From the NCBI RefSeq assembly GCF_000527095.1, contig NZ_AZUN01000001.1:2853501-2917500 (forward strand): DNA of 64,000 bases, in the 5' to 3' direction. Below the pieces are notes generated by a model. The model had not been told where the DNA came from, ran no database searches, and worked only from the letters and a program-made list of their open reading frames with translations. The number at the start of each line of letters is the position of its first letter. The stretch's first letter is position 1. Made by a program: the position numbers and the translations under genes. This document shows positions 43,096 to 51,739 of this stretch, one piece after another. This stretch comes from Methylomicrobium lacus LW14. Lineage in GTDB: Bacteria > Pseudomonadota > Gammaproteobacteria > Methylococcales > Methylomonadaceae.

Positions 43096-44760
43096 TTACA
43101 GAAATTTGTTAAGAATGCCGAATTCGACCACAAAATCATCCTGCAGCGCGGGCTTGGTAAACCGACTCCCTGTTTTTCGTGCCAAGGCCGATAAAAACGC
43201 ATGCCCCTTACGGCTACCCTTAATGATGGTGCGTTCGCTTCGCGTTGAAGGATTGCGGCAGCTCAACACCCGACAACCCTCGCGCTCCGCCCACTCCAAA
43301 ACCACCGGCTGCCGGGTTGGAGACGAATAGTATTTAAAGGCATTTACCAGGATTTCATTGAGCAGAATCGTTAAAAACGACTCCTTGACCCAGAACTCCT
43401 TGAAGCGAATGTCCGCATCGTCAAAGCCCTTTATTTCCAGTTTAAAAAAATGTTGTTCCAGCCACGCCAGACGTTCCTCCAATCCAGCGGATTGCATCAA
43501 TAACTGCGCGTAACTTTGCTCCCACTCGGCTTGCAACTGCTGCTCCAGCTCATAAAAGTCATCATACCAACTTTTGAAGCTCAGTTCCGGCGCACAAAGA
43601 CCGTGAGCTTTCGCATAGGCCAGATAATGTTGCTGGATTTTCTCGGTGGCCGACGCGGAAAGCAGGTGCAACATGATCATATCCAGGGTTTTACCAAAGA
43701 CAGACATAAGACTGCCGGTGCCACGATGATCCTGTTTCAGCCTTTCGTTGAGCACGTCCGGGTCGGTGGAAATGATGCTGAAAACATCCAGCAGACCGCG
43801 CATGGTCTGCGCGGCTTCGGTATACAGCTTGACCTGGTTTTCGTGGGTGGTGTTGTAGATGATGGCATCCAGAGGGCTGCGGAATTTGTGGGCGAACATC
43901 GCCATGGTTTCTTCTAGTTCGCTTTCTTTTGCTTTCAAACTTTGATTTGTTTTATCAAGTTTAAGCTGTTGGAAAAGTACTTCACGAAAAGGCTCAAATA
44001 ATATTCTTTCATGCTCAGTCACTTCTTTTAAAAAACCTTCGATGTGTTCCTCGGCCAATAAGTACTCACCAGATCGAATAAATACGTTAAGCCGAAGCGA
44101 TAAAATAAAGTATTTGTCAATCCAAAGAAAAGGATAATCTCCACTAAGACCATTACACAGTATATTACCAATACCTTCTAAGTGCCGATATGTCAGTTCA
44201 GCATTTATATCATTTTCATCCAAAGCCATTTGGTCAGAAAAAACATCTAAGTACATATTTATTAAAGCTTCCCCTAAATTTTCTTCAAAGCCGCCATCGT
44301 TACCAAGCTCGTCTAAAAATGGACCTTCAGCCGCTTTTTTAAAATTAGAAATCGCCAATTCTTTATTGCTCGCAACGCCTTTCCCTGCTAAATACAATAA
44401 GCCGAGAAAAAATCGAGCCATTGCGGAATGGGGGCCTGTTTCATACCCCTTGCAGAACGTTAAGACAAAGCTCCAGCATTGTTGAATATTATTCTTCTCC
44501 CATAAGTCATATGGAACAACGATTTGAATGCCCGCATTCACAAGCCAATTCAAAGCATCTTGATTCCCCTTTTTGGCGGCTTCGACCATGTCTTCCATGC
44601 CATTCTCATAGCCTGGATATTCACGAATTAACTTTTCAATAGCCAGATTATATTGAAGCCCCCCATTATTTAAAGACATTTCAAACTCATCAAGATCGAA
44701 CCCGAAAACATCATTACTTAACGCTTTGTCTTTATTGCTTTTGTCTTGTGAGTTTTCCAT
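43096..44760 (-). CDS. Histidine-kinase-like protein with Sel1/TPR-type sensor region
   Basis: A 554-residue cytosolic protein. Residues ~50-270 are helical repeats with Sel1-like units (MARFFLGLLYLAGKGVASNK, and ISNFKKAAEG), no membrane segment. H291 in MFAHKFRSPLDAI is an H-box. LLNEILVNAFKYYS (467-479) is the ATPase N-box; the canonical DxGxG glycine box is not evident, replaced by GSRKGHAFLSALARKTG. It would phosphorylate the receiver protein encoded just downstream. AAGGA precedes the ATG. The N-terminal half is AT-rich, the C-terminal half closer to the host. A soluble repeat sensor joined to a kinase is the layout of antiphage DtcA. Confidence 0.78.
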   Translation of the reverse strand: MENSQDKSNKDKALSNDVFGFDLDEFEMSLNNGGLQYNLAIEKLIREYPGYENGMEDMVEAAKKGNQDALNWLVNAGIQIVVPYDLWEKNNIQQCWSFVLTFCKGYETGPHSAMARFFLGLLYLAGKGVASNKELAISNFKKAAEGPFLDELGNDGGFEENLGEALINMYLDVFSDQMALDENDINAELTYRHLEGIGNILCNGLSGDYPFLWIDKYFILSLRLNVFIRSGEYLLAEEHIEGFLKEVTEHERILFEPFREVLFQQLKLDKTNQSLKAKESELEETMAMFAHKFRSPLDAIIYNTTHENQVKLYTEAAQTMRGLLDVFSIISTDPDVLNERLKQDHRGTGSLMSVFGKTLDMIMLHLLSASATEKIQQHYLAYAKAHGLCAPELSFKSWYDDFYELEQQLQAEWEQSYAQLLMQSAGLEERLAWLEQHFFKLEIKGFDDADIRFKEFWVKESFLTILLNEILVNAFKYYSSPTRQPVVLEWAEREGCRVLSCRNPSTRSERTIIKGSRKGHAFLSALARKTGSRFTKPALQDDFVVEFGILNKFL

Positions 44761-44805
44761 GATTAATTCCTTTATTTTTCGTTTTAACTAACGCTTTAGA
44801 TTTTT

Positions 44806-45243
44806 TCAACCGCGTTGATTGTTCAAATTTTCGACATTAATTGGTATCTGCAATTCTTTCCCAACATCCTGCAACATTTTAATTGCTGTCGGTCTATTGA
44901 AATGCGTGGTGATATACCAGCCTTGATAGAGTTTTTGAGTTTGATAGCCGTTAGCCGGTGTTCTGGCTAACAACGGTATGCCGGAAAGCCTTTTATTCAG
45001 TCGCGCGACTTTATCCAAGCCGAGCGTTGCCAGAGTTTGCACAAAGGTATCCGAGATCGTGGCCTGTTCGATAACTTTTTCGCCAATCCTTACCCTTAGC
45101 GTACCACTCGACTTGCGGGGAATCCGGCGTGAACGAATCCGGACAGGTTTCGCAACCGCTTTGCTTGGTTGCCTTTCCTCGAATCGTTTTAAACAAGCTC
45201 TCAATTCCATGTCCAGCATCTGTAATCGTTTGCAGTCATCCAT
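44806..45243 (-). CDS. Unrecognised 145-residue protein
   Basis: Basic, compact protein with no signal peptide or membrane segment. The C-terminal half (TLGLDKVARLNKRLSGIPLL, GWYITTHFNRPTAIKML) looks like a small folded domain but I cannot name a family. It lies 45 bases upstream of the kinase gene and downstream of a 41-codon gene in the same direction, so it may be part of the island or merely its upstream neighbour. Confidence 0.65.
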   Translation of the reverse strand: MDDCKRLQMLDMELRACLKRFEERQPSKAVAKPVRIRSRRIPRKSSGTLRVRIGEKVIEQATISDTFVQTLATLGLDKVARLNKRLSGIPLLARTPANGYQTQKLYQGWYITTHFNRPTAIKMLQDVGKELQIPINVENLNNQRG

Positions 45244-45251
45244 TTTCGCTG

Positions 45252-45377
45252 CTACCGAAGCGAAATCCCTAAAAGGCTCGCCTCGGCACTTTCGATTTTG
45301 AGATCATCGGCAGCGTAGGTAATAGCGGCAAACAGTTCGTTGAATTTGCTGGTGACGGTTTCGGGCAATCTGTTCAT
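45252..45377 (-). CDS. Small 41-residue protein
   Basis: ATG at 45377 is preceded by GGAGAACACC and opens a 41-codon frame (MNRLPETVTSKFNELF... GISLR) that is amphipathic helical. It ends eight bases before the start of the 145-residue protein gene. Good spacing and ribosome-binding site support it. Function unknown. Confidence 0.45.
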   Translation of the reverse strand: MNRLPETVTSKFNELFAAITYAADDLKIESAEASLLGISLR

Positions 45378-45644
45378 TGTGGTGTTCTCCAAGTTTTGTC
45401 CGGTTGTTGGCGGTAATGTATATCAACGCCATTGCATTTTTCTAATCGATACGTTACGGACCGTGGCTGTCGGCCGTGTCATTGTGCAGCCATGCCGTCT
45501 CAACATGAGATTTAGTATCGGGGAAACTTTGCGATTTGTAATGGGAGAACTGTGGGAGTTTTTCTGCGAGAAACAATCTCGACTTACAAGCGGAGACAAT
45601 CCGTTTTCATGTTTGAAATGATTTTCGCAAATGCTTCTTTTTCA

Positions 45645-45672
45645 TTGACATCCACCTCTTACCCTCTATAAT
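45645..45672 (+). promoter_or_regulatory. Sigma-70 promoter of btuB
   Basis: TTGACA (45645-45650) and TATAAT (45667-45672) are both consensus, spaced 16 bases, directly upstream of the cobalamin riboswitch. Confidence 0.85.
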
Positions 45673-45683
45673 CACCGCCTGCT

Positions 45684-45860
45684 TAAAGGTTCCATTGATG
45701 CAATTTCGTCAATGATTAAACGGGAAGCCGGTGAGGAAACTCCAAGGCCGGCGCTGCCCCCGCAACGGTAAATAAGTTAAGCATCATCAACAGCCACTGT
45801 GCGCGAGCATGGGAAGGCGATGATGCAGGGAAACCGCTTATGAGCCCGGAGACCGGCCTG
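45684..45860 (+). ncRNA. Cobalamin riboswitch
   Basis: The conserved cobalamin-aptamer pieces occur in order: AAAGGTTCC, GGGAAGCCGGTG, the B12-box-type GCTGCCCCCGCAACGGTAA, GCCACTG, GGGAAGGCG and GAGCCCGGAGACCGGCCT near the end. The element lies between the consensus promoter and btuB, so it is expected to shut btuB-btuM expression when adenosylcobalamin is plentiful. Confidence 0.95.
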
Positions 45861-45875
45861 AAAGTATCACTCGGA

Positions 45876-45945
45876 ACAGCGGAGGGCTGTCCGCGACACG
45901 ATCACGGCGGTTTTCCCGCCTGCCTGTGCGTTCGTCCTCCGCTGT
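45876..45945 (+). promoter_or_regulatory. Hairpin in the riboswitch expression platform
   Basis: ACAGCGGAGG (45876-45885) pairs perfectly with CCTCCGCTGT (45936-45945) around a 50-base internal region, between the aptamer and the btuB start. No T-run follows, so it more likely affects translation or an alternate fold than acts as an intrinsic terminator. Confidence 0.5.
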
Positions 45946-45983
45946 GTAACTCACCCAAATGCGCGGGCGGCGCAGAGGACAAC

Positions 45984-47849
45984 ATGCAAAAACTGCTTTT
46001 CGGTTCGCTATTGCTGGCGGGCTTCCCTACTCTTGCCCAGGCCGAGGACACCTCTCCCGGCGACTCCAACGCTTTACCCGAAATGGTCGTGACCGCAACC
46101 CGGTCGGAAGTCGACAAAAATGAGCTCGCCACGGCCAGCACGATCTATACCCGCAAGGATATCGAACGGCTGCAGGCCAAGACCCTTCCCGAACTGCTGA
46201 AAGGCACCACCGGCATAGACCTGACGCAACAAGGCGGCGACGGCAAGACGACCAGCGTGTTCATGCGCGGCACCAACTCCGATCATGTCTTGGTGTTGAT
46301 CGACGGCATCAAGGTCGGCTCTGCAACCTTGGGCACGACGGCGTTCGAGTTCATTCCGATCGATCAGATCGAACGCGTGGAAATCATCCGCGGCCCGCAA
46401 TCGAGCCTTTACGGTTCGGAAGCGATCGGCGGCGTGATCCAGATCTTTACCCGCAAAGGCGGCCAGAGCGAAAAACCCACGGTCACACTGGATGCCGGCG
46501 GCGGCAATTACGATACGATGCGAGCAGCGGGCACGGTCAGCGGCAAGTGGCAAAATTCCTGGTATAGCGTCGGCGCATCGCATTACAACACCCAGGGATT
46601 TAATACCCGCGAACCGGTGACCGGCTTTTTCGGCGTCGATCAGCCGGATGACGACGGCTATCACAACACCGGCGTGAATGCGCGCCTCGGCCACCGCTTT
46701 GCGAATAATGCCGAAATTGACGCCTCCTTTATGCATTCGGAAGGCAGAAGTGATTTTGACGGCACCCAGCAGGACAAAGCCAAATTCATCAACGAGGTGG
46801 CATCACTCTCCGGCAGCCTGAACTTGTTCGACTTCTGGAAATCGACCGTACGTCTCGGCCATAGTTTTGACGACAATAATAATTTTGCACCCAACGGCGT
46901 CTTTGCGTCGCGTTTTTATACGCAGCGCTGGAATGGCACCTGGCTGAATGAATTTAACCTGACCGAAGACCATCAACTGCTGCTCGGTTTTGATGGCCGC
47001 AATGATGAAGTCGACAGCACGCAAAAGTTTAGCGCCAGCTCCCGCTATGATTTCGGCGTTTTCGGCAATTTGCATAGCCGGGTTTTCGAGGATCATTTCA
47101 TCAATGCCTCGGTGCGCTGGGATAAAAATGAAGCCTTCGGCGACAATGTCACCGGCAACATCGGCTGGCGATATAACTCGCCGATCGGCATCAGCCCTTT
47201 TGCGAGCTTCGGCAAAGCCTTCAAGGCGCCGACTTTCAACGATCTTTATTGGCCAAACACGGGCTTTGCCTTCGGCAATACCAATTTAAAGCCCGAAGAA
47301 TCGACGACGGCCGAAATCGGCGTCGCCGGCAACCATAAGCTTGTGCAATGGGAAGTCCGCGCGTATCACACCAATATTGATGACCTGATCAATTGGGCGC
47401 CGGTGAATCCAACGAATCCCTCCTCGCCATGGACACCTCAAAATGTCAGTAAAGCGCAGATTGATGGCTTGGAGGGAGAAATCGGCACGCAAATTTTAGG
47501 CTGGAACGGCAAACTGAACATGACTTTGTTGGATCCGCAAAACCGGGAGACCAATAAACGCTTAAACCGCCGCTATCAAAAGAGTCTGTCGTTCGACCTG
47601 TCCCGCTCATTCGGGCCTGTCGATGTGGGCGGCATGCTTCTGCTGCAAGGCGACCGTTTCGATGATCCTGGCAATACGGTTCATGTCAATGGCTACGCCA
47701 CGCTAGACTTACGCGCCGCCTATCATTTCGACAAAAACTGGATGATCAACGCCAAGGTCAATAATCTGCTGGATAAACAATACCAACTGGTGGATACTTA
47801 TAATACGGCGGACCGCAACTTCTTCGTTTCTATCCATTATAATAACTGA
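45984..47849 (+). CDS. btuB: TonB-dependent cobalamin receptor BtuB
   Basis: A 621-residue outer-membrane receptor. The signal peptide is MQKLLFGSLLLAGFPTLAQA. A TonB box lies in MVVTATRS, the plug domain has RGTNSDHVLVLIDGIKVG and RVEIIRGPQSSLYGSEAIGG, and a 22-strand-type barrel ends in FFVSIHYNN with a C-terminal region typical of the family. The ATG at 45984 has AGAGGAC upstream; a longer in-frame start at 45840 lies inside the riboswitch and is rejected. It is controlled by the riboswitch. Confidence 0.95.
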   Translation: MQKLLFGSLLLAGFPTLAQAEDTSPGDSNALPEMVVTATRSEVDKNELATASTIYTRKDIERLQAKTLPELLKGTTGIDLTQQGGDGKTTSVFMRGTNSDHVLVLIDGIKVGSATLGTTAFEFIPIDQIERVEIIRGPQSSLYGSEAIGGVIQIFTRKGGQSEKPTVTLDAGGGNYDTMRAAGTVSGKWQNSWYSVGASHYNTQGFNTREPVTGFFGVDQPDDDGYHNTGVNARLGHRFANNAEIDASFMHSEGRSDFDGTQQDKAKFINEVASLSGSLNLFDFWKSTVRLGHSFDDNNNFAPNGVFASRFYTQRWNGTWLNEFNLTEDHQLLLGFDGRNDEVDSTQKFSASSRYDFGVFGNLHSRVFEDHFINASVRWDKNEAFGDNVTGNIGWRYNSPIGISPFASFGKAFKAPTFNDLYWPNTGFAFGNTNLKPEESTTAEIGVAGNHKLVQWEVRAYHTNIDDLINWAPVNPTNPSSPWTPQNVSKAQIDGLEGEIGTQILGWNGKLNMTLLDPQNRETNKRLNRRYQKSLSFDLSRSFGPVDVGGMLLLQGDRFDDPGNTVHVNGYATLDLRAAYHFDKNWMINAKVNNLLDKQYQLVDTYNTADRNFFVSIHYNN

Positions 47850-47898
47850 CCGCGCGCCGGGACCGGCGCATAACCCGAATCACCTTGGAGATAATCTC

Positions 47899-48468
47899 AT
47901 GACCACGACACAACGCCTGCAAACACGGTCTTGCCCTATCGCACTGATTGCGCTGATGGTGCTGACCCGCTTCCATCACTTCGGCGACATGCTGCATATG
48001 CCCGATGCCTCGCTGGCGGTATTTTTCTTTGCCGGCTTCTACCGGAAACCGTCCTTGTTTGCGTTTCTGTTGGTGCTGGCGGGAGTGATCGATTATCTCG
48101 CGATCGCAAACGGCACCAGCGCCTGGTGCGTGTCTCCCGCTTATGTGTTCCTGATTCCGACTTACGCGGTGATGTGGCTGGCTGGACGTTATTGCAGCCG
48201 CTATACGGTGCTCGATTTCGTCGGCGTATCATTGACCTTCGGCATGGTGATGCTTTCCGCCACGATAGCCTTCCTGATCTCGAACGGCAGCTTTTATCTG
48301 CTTTCAGGACGCTACGATCCGCTCTCTTGGAGTGAATATACCGCTCGCGTCGTTCAGTATTATCCGCCCTATGCCGGCTCGACCCTGCTTTATGCCGCAG
48401 TGGGATTCGCAATAATCAAAATCTTGATCAACATGCCGAAATTCCAAAGCCGTCAAAAAGCGCTTTGA
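47899..48468 (+). CDS. btuM: BtuM-like cobalamin transport membrane protein
   Basis: A 189-residue protein with five to six hydrophobic segments (ALIALMVLTR, FFFAGFY, LFAFLLVLAGVIDYLAIA, VFLIPTYAVMWLAG, GVSLTFGMVMLSATIAFLI). MPDASLAVFFFAGF and a cysteine at position 77 in TSAWCVSPAY fit BtuM, a solitary ECF S-component-like transporter in which such a Cys ligates the cobalt of B12. It starts 49 bases after btuB and shares its riboswitch. Identification is from these features and context. Confidence 0.75.
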   Translation: MTTTQRLQTRSCPIALIALMVLTRFHHFGDMLHMPDASLAVFFFAGFYRKPSLFAFLLVLAGVIDYLAIANGTSAWCVSPAYVFLIPTYAVMWLAGRYCSRYTVLDFVGVSLTFGMVMLSATIAFLISNGSFYLLSGRYDPLSWSEYTARVVQYYPPYAGSTLLYAAVGFAIIKILINMPKFQSRQKAL

Positions 48469-48483
48469 TTCGCTGTACCGGTT

Positions 48484-48519
48484 CCCAGGGCGGATAAGCG
48501 CTAGCCTATCCATCCTGGG
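48484..48519. terminator. Bidirectional hairpin between btuM and cobU
   Basis: CCCAGG-GC-GGATA pairs with TATCC-AT-CCTGGG, a stem with a two-by-two internal loop, in the gap between two convergent genes. Confidence 0.55.
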
Positions 48520-48526
48520 GGTCACT

Positions 48527-49024
48527 TTATTTCATCTGCAACTTCAGTCCCGCCGTGCAGAAGAACACCTGTTCGCAATGCGCCGCAATCAACTGCGCGG
48601 CCTTGCCGGACAGATCGACATACTGCCTGGCCAGCCGATTGTCAGGGATGATGCCGAGGCCGACCTCGTTATGCACCAGCACCATACTGCACGGCAATTG
48701 CATCACCGCATCCAGTTCTTCCAAGATTCCCGCCACCGAAACCCCGTGAAAGAGCTGATTGTTCAGCCACATCGAAATGCATTCGACCAGCACCGGCCCT
48801 GGGCATTGTTGTAAAGCCGCCAGCAATTTGACCGGCTCCTCGATCGTGACGAACGCATCCTGCCTCCGCTCCTGATGCGCATCGATCCGCTTTCGCATTT
48901 CATCGTCGATAAACTCGGTCGTCGCCAGGTAGTAGGGTTTGCGGCCGCCCGTTTGTTCCAGAATGTAAGCTTCCGCCAGACGCGATTTGCCGCTTTTGAC
49001 GCCGCCGGTAAATAAAGTCTTCAT
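48527..49024 (-). CDS. cobU: Adenosylcobinamide kinase / guanylyltransferase
   Basis: A 165-residue CobU that phosphorylates adenosylcobinamide and attaches GMP for the nucleotide loop. The P-loop is TGGVKSGKSRLAE; the strand VLVECISMWLNNQLF and VHNEVGLGIIPDNRLARQYVD are CobU signatures. Start at 49024 overlaps the cobQ stop by four bases (ATGA). Confidence 0.95.
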   Translation of the reverse strand: MKTLFTGGVKSGKSRLAEAYILEQTGGRKPYYLATTEFIDDEMRKRIDAHQERRQDAFVTIEEPVKLLAALQQCPGPVLVECISMWLNNQLFHGVSVAGILEELDAVMQLPCSMVLVHNEVGLGIIPDNRLARQYVDLSGKAAQLIAAHCEQVFFCTAGLKLQMK

Positions 49025-50415
49025 AACGTCGCCAAGATACGATCGATATCGACATGCGCGGCGACCATCTCCGCGAAGCGCCGGATTTCTCCGTTGCGGT
49101 ATTCCTGATAACAAAACCCCTGATAGGCCGGATGGATCGCCTTGAAATAGTCGGCGCGAAAGCCGTCGTGATCGAATACGCCGTGCACATGCGTTCCGGC
49201 GATGCGGCCTTGTTGATAAGACACCGGATAAGCTTGCAGGCGGCCGCAGTGGATTTCATAACCCGCTATCGCCTCATGCGAAAACAGCCGGTAAGCGCCG
49301 CGCGCGAGTATCTTCGGGCTTTGATAGATCACCTCGTCATCGATCAGGCCCAGACCTTCCTCGACACCCGCGACCTCGTGTTCGAGCGCATCGGGATCGT
49401 GCAGCGTTTTGCACAGCATTTGATAGCCGCCGCAAAGCCCGAATATCGGCCCGGCAAATTTCTGTAATTCCGCAAACAGCCCTTGCCGCTTCAGCCAATG
49501 CAAATCGCGGATCACGGTCTTGCTGCCCGGCAACAGCACCATGTCGAAGGCGGCCAGCGGGCGGTAGTCTCGAATCACCTCGACATCGATCTCCAGATCT
49601 GCGATCAACACGTCGAGATCGTTATAATTGCTGAGCCCCGGATAGGCGATCACCGCGATCCGGATCTTGACCGCGCCGAGGCGCTGACGGTAGTTCTGCA
49701 GCGACTGCGAGTCCTCCATGTCGATATTCAGCGACTGGAACGGCACGACGCCGAGCACCGGCACGCCGAAACGCTCCGCGATGATCTTCTCTCCCTCATC
49801 GAAAAAACGCCGGTCGCCGCGAAACTTGTTCACGATCACGCCGATCAGATTCGCCCGCATAATAGGGTCCATCAACTCCAGCGTGCCGTAGATCGATGCG
49901 AACACGCCGCCGCGCTCGATGTCGGCAACCAGAATGTTTTGCGTGTTGAAAGTCTTCGCGACAAAGGTGTTCGATAAATCCTTCTCCAGAAGATTCAGCT
50001 CGACCGGAGAGCCCGCGCCTTCGGCGATCACCAGTTCGAAGTCGTCTCTGAGGCCATTGAACGCTTTTTCGACCTCGCCCCGCAAGGCGCCGATATGGTC
50101 GTAGTAGTCGGCGATAGACTGATTCTGAAACACCTTGCCGTTCACGATCACCTGCACCGAACCGTTGCCGTGCGACTTCAACAGCACCGGATTGAAACGG
50201 CAGCTCGGCTCGACGCGCGCGGCTTCGGCCTGGAGACATTGCGCCCTGGAAATCTCGCCGCCTTCGACGGTCACCGCCGAATTGTTCGAAACATTCTGCG
50301 CCTTGAACGGCGCGACCTTGATGCCGCGGTCGGCAAAAATCCGGCATAAAGCCATCACCAGCGTGGTTTTGCCGGCATCGGAACTGGTGCCGAAAACGGC
50401 CAAGGGTTTCATCAT
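49021..50415 (-). CDS. cobQ: Cobyric acid synthase
   Basis: A 464-residue amidase that adds four amide groups to adenosylcobyrinic acid diamide. The ATP site is FGTSSDAGKTTLVMALCR, QNVSNNSAVT follows, and the C-terminal glutamine amidotransferase has the nucleophile in FGLCGGYQML and the His in HVHGVFDH. The start at 50415 gives an ATGA overlap with cobC. Upstream reading frame overlaps cobC and is rejected. Confidence 0.95.
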   Translation of the reverse strand: MMKPLAVFGTSSDAGKTTLVMALCRIFADRGIKVAPFKAQNVSNNSAVTVEGGEISRAQCLQAEAARVEPSCRFNPVLLKSHGNGSVQVIVNGKVFQNQSIADYYDHIGALRGEVEKAFNGLRDDFELVIAEGAGSPVELNLLEKDLSNTFVAKTFNTQNILVADIERGGVFASIYGTLELMDPIMRANLIGVIVNKFRGDRRFFDEGEKIIAERFGVPVLGVVPFQSLNIDMEDSQSLQNYRQRLGAVKIRIAVIAYPGLSNYNDLDVLIADLEIDVEVIRDYRPLAAFDMVLLPGSKTVIRDLHWLKRQGLFAELQKFAGPIFGLCGGYQMLCKTLHDPDALEHEVAGVEEGLGLIDDEVIYQSPKILARGAYRLFSHEAIAGYEIHCGRLQAYPVSYQQGRIAGTHVHGVFDHDGFRADYFKAIHPAYQGFCYQEYRNGEIRRFAEMVAAHVDIDRILATL

Positions 50416-50975
50416 TTGTTCAGATAATCGATGTAGGTATAAGCATTTTGATGGCGCAGCTTGTGCACAGAGCCCGGATCGATGCGCAATTGAAACGCAT
50501 TCGCCAGCGGCAGGGTCAGCACATGCGCGAGCAAGGCGCGTATCGCGCCGGCATGGGTTACGATGACCGCCTGTTCTAACGGTTGTTGCAAGAGGTCCCG
50601 CCAGAAATCGCCGATGCGTTCGTATAAGTCGGTAAAGCTTTCGCCATTCGGCGGCGCGGACTCGACAAAATTTGCGCTCCAATGCCTCAGGATTTCGGGC
50701 TCGATCGCATCAAAACGCACCCCTTCCCAGGCTCCGAAATTCAGCTCAAGCAGGCGGTCATCGGTCGTCACCTTCACCGACAACCTTTCGGCCAGTTGCG
50801 TACAACGCCTCAGCGGACTGCTGAAGACCGGGCAGTCCTCGGTCAATTCCGGCAGTTTTTGTTGCAGCGCCGACAGGTCTTCGCTGAAGCTAGCGGCTAA
50901 CGCCACATCGCTCTGTCCGTAACAAAGCCCCGCTTCGGTCGCGGTACGGGTATGGCGGATCAGATAGATGTCCAT
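50412..50975 (-). CDS. cobC: Histidine phosphatase, probable alpha-ribazole phosphatase CobC
   Basis: A 187-residue phosphoglycerate-mutase-fold protein starting MDIYLIRHTRT with the catalytic RH. SSPLRRCTQLAE, ELNFGAWEG and VTHAGAIRALL complete the active site. In a cob operon it most likely dephosphorylates alpha-ribazole-5'-phosphate or adenosylcobalamin-5'-phosphate. It overlaps cobS by 16 bases and cobQ by four. Confidence 0.9.
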   Translation of the reverse strand: MDIYLIRHTRTATEAGLCYGQSDVALAASFSEDLSALQQKLPELTEDCPVFSSPLRRCTQLAERLSVKVTTDDRLLELNFGAWEGVRFDAIEPEILRHWSANFVESAPPNGESFTDLYERIGDFWRDLLQQPLEQAVIVTHAGAIRALLAHVLTLPLANAFQLRIDPGSVHKLRHQNAYTYIDYLNK

Positions 50976-51706
50976 AGGGCGCTGATACTCAGATAAAACA
51001 CCGTCTCGGCGACCTGCTGGCAGGCGCCAAGGCAGTCACCGGTATAGCCGCCGATATGGCGGTCAAAATAGCGCCCCAGCCAGAGCGTGGAAAGCACGAC
51101 AGGAACGACCGCCAACAGACAATTGCCCGGCAAGAATATGAACGGCAACAGCGCCATAGCGGCCGCGATAAAGAGATCGGCAATCCCGGGCTTGAACATC
51201 GCGATGCCGCTTTTGCTGTTTTCGGTCCGCGCGTAGGGGTAACGCCGCATCAACCCCAGCGGCATCAAGCGGCTGAAACTGTGCCCCGCGAGTAACGTCC
51301 ACGGCACGATAACGGCAGGCATCGCCCCAAGCAGGCTGATCTTCAGCAGCAGCAACAGCAAGAGGCCGAGCGCGCCATAAACGCCGATCGCCGAGTCCTT
51401 CATGATCGCCAGGATGCGCTCTTTGCCGTAACCGCCGCCGAAACCGTCGCAGACATCGGCGAAACCGTCCTCGTGAAAGGCGCCGGTCACCCCAATGCCG
51501 GCGATCAATGCGATGATCACCGCCGCCGTTTGCGGCCAGAGCCCGGCGGCCAGATAAAATGCCGCCCCGGACAAAGCGCCGACCAACCAGCCGATCACCG
51601 GCAGATACACCGCCGCTTGCGGCAACTGTCGGTAATCGAGATTTTTCGGGCACGGAAGGCGAGTGTAAAAGCCGAGCGCCAAGAAGAACAGTTTTGGATG
51701 ACGCAT
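50960..51706 (-). CDS. cobS: Adenosylcobinamide-GDP ribazoletransferase (cobalamin synthase)
   Basis: A 248-residue integral membrane enzyme joining adenosylcobinamide-GDP to alpha-ribazole. FFLALGFYTRLPCP is the N-terminal signature. GAFHEDGFADVCDGFGGGY is the acidic DGxxD active-site region, followed by KDSAIGVYGALGL. Several hydrophobic helices are evident. The ATG at 51706 was taken; a GTG at 51724 is possible. Confidence 0.95.
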   Translation of the reverse strand: MRHPKLFFLALGFYTRLPCPKNLDYRQLPQAAVYLPVIGWLVGALSGAAFYLAAGLWPQTAAVIIALIAGIGVTGAFHEDGFADVCDGFGGGYGKERILAIMKDSAIGVYGALGLLLLLLLKISLLGAMPAVIVPWTLLAGHSFSRLMPLGLMRRYPYARTENSKSGIAMFKPGIADLFIAAAMALLPFIFLPGNCLLAVVPVVLSTLWLGRYFDRHIGGYTGDCLGACQQVAETVFYLSISALWTSI

Positions 51707-51739
51707 GTCAGCCGCATCCGCCACAACGGGCCTGCATGT

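Noticed and set aside
45340..45621. 93-codon plus-strand frame before the riboswitch
   Set aside because: No ribosome-binding site or family pattern; it overlaps the small minus-strand gene. The stretch 45378-45644 otherwise shows nothing that I can support.
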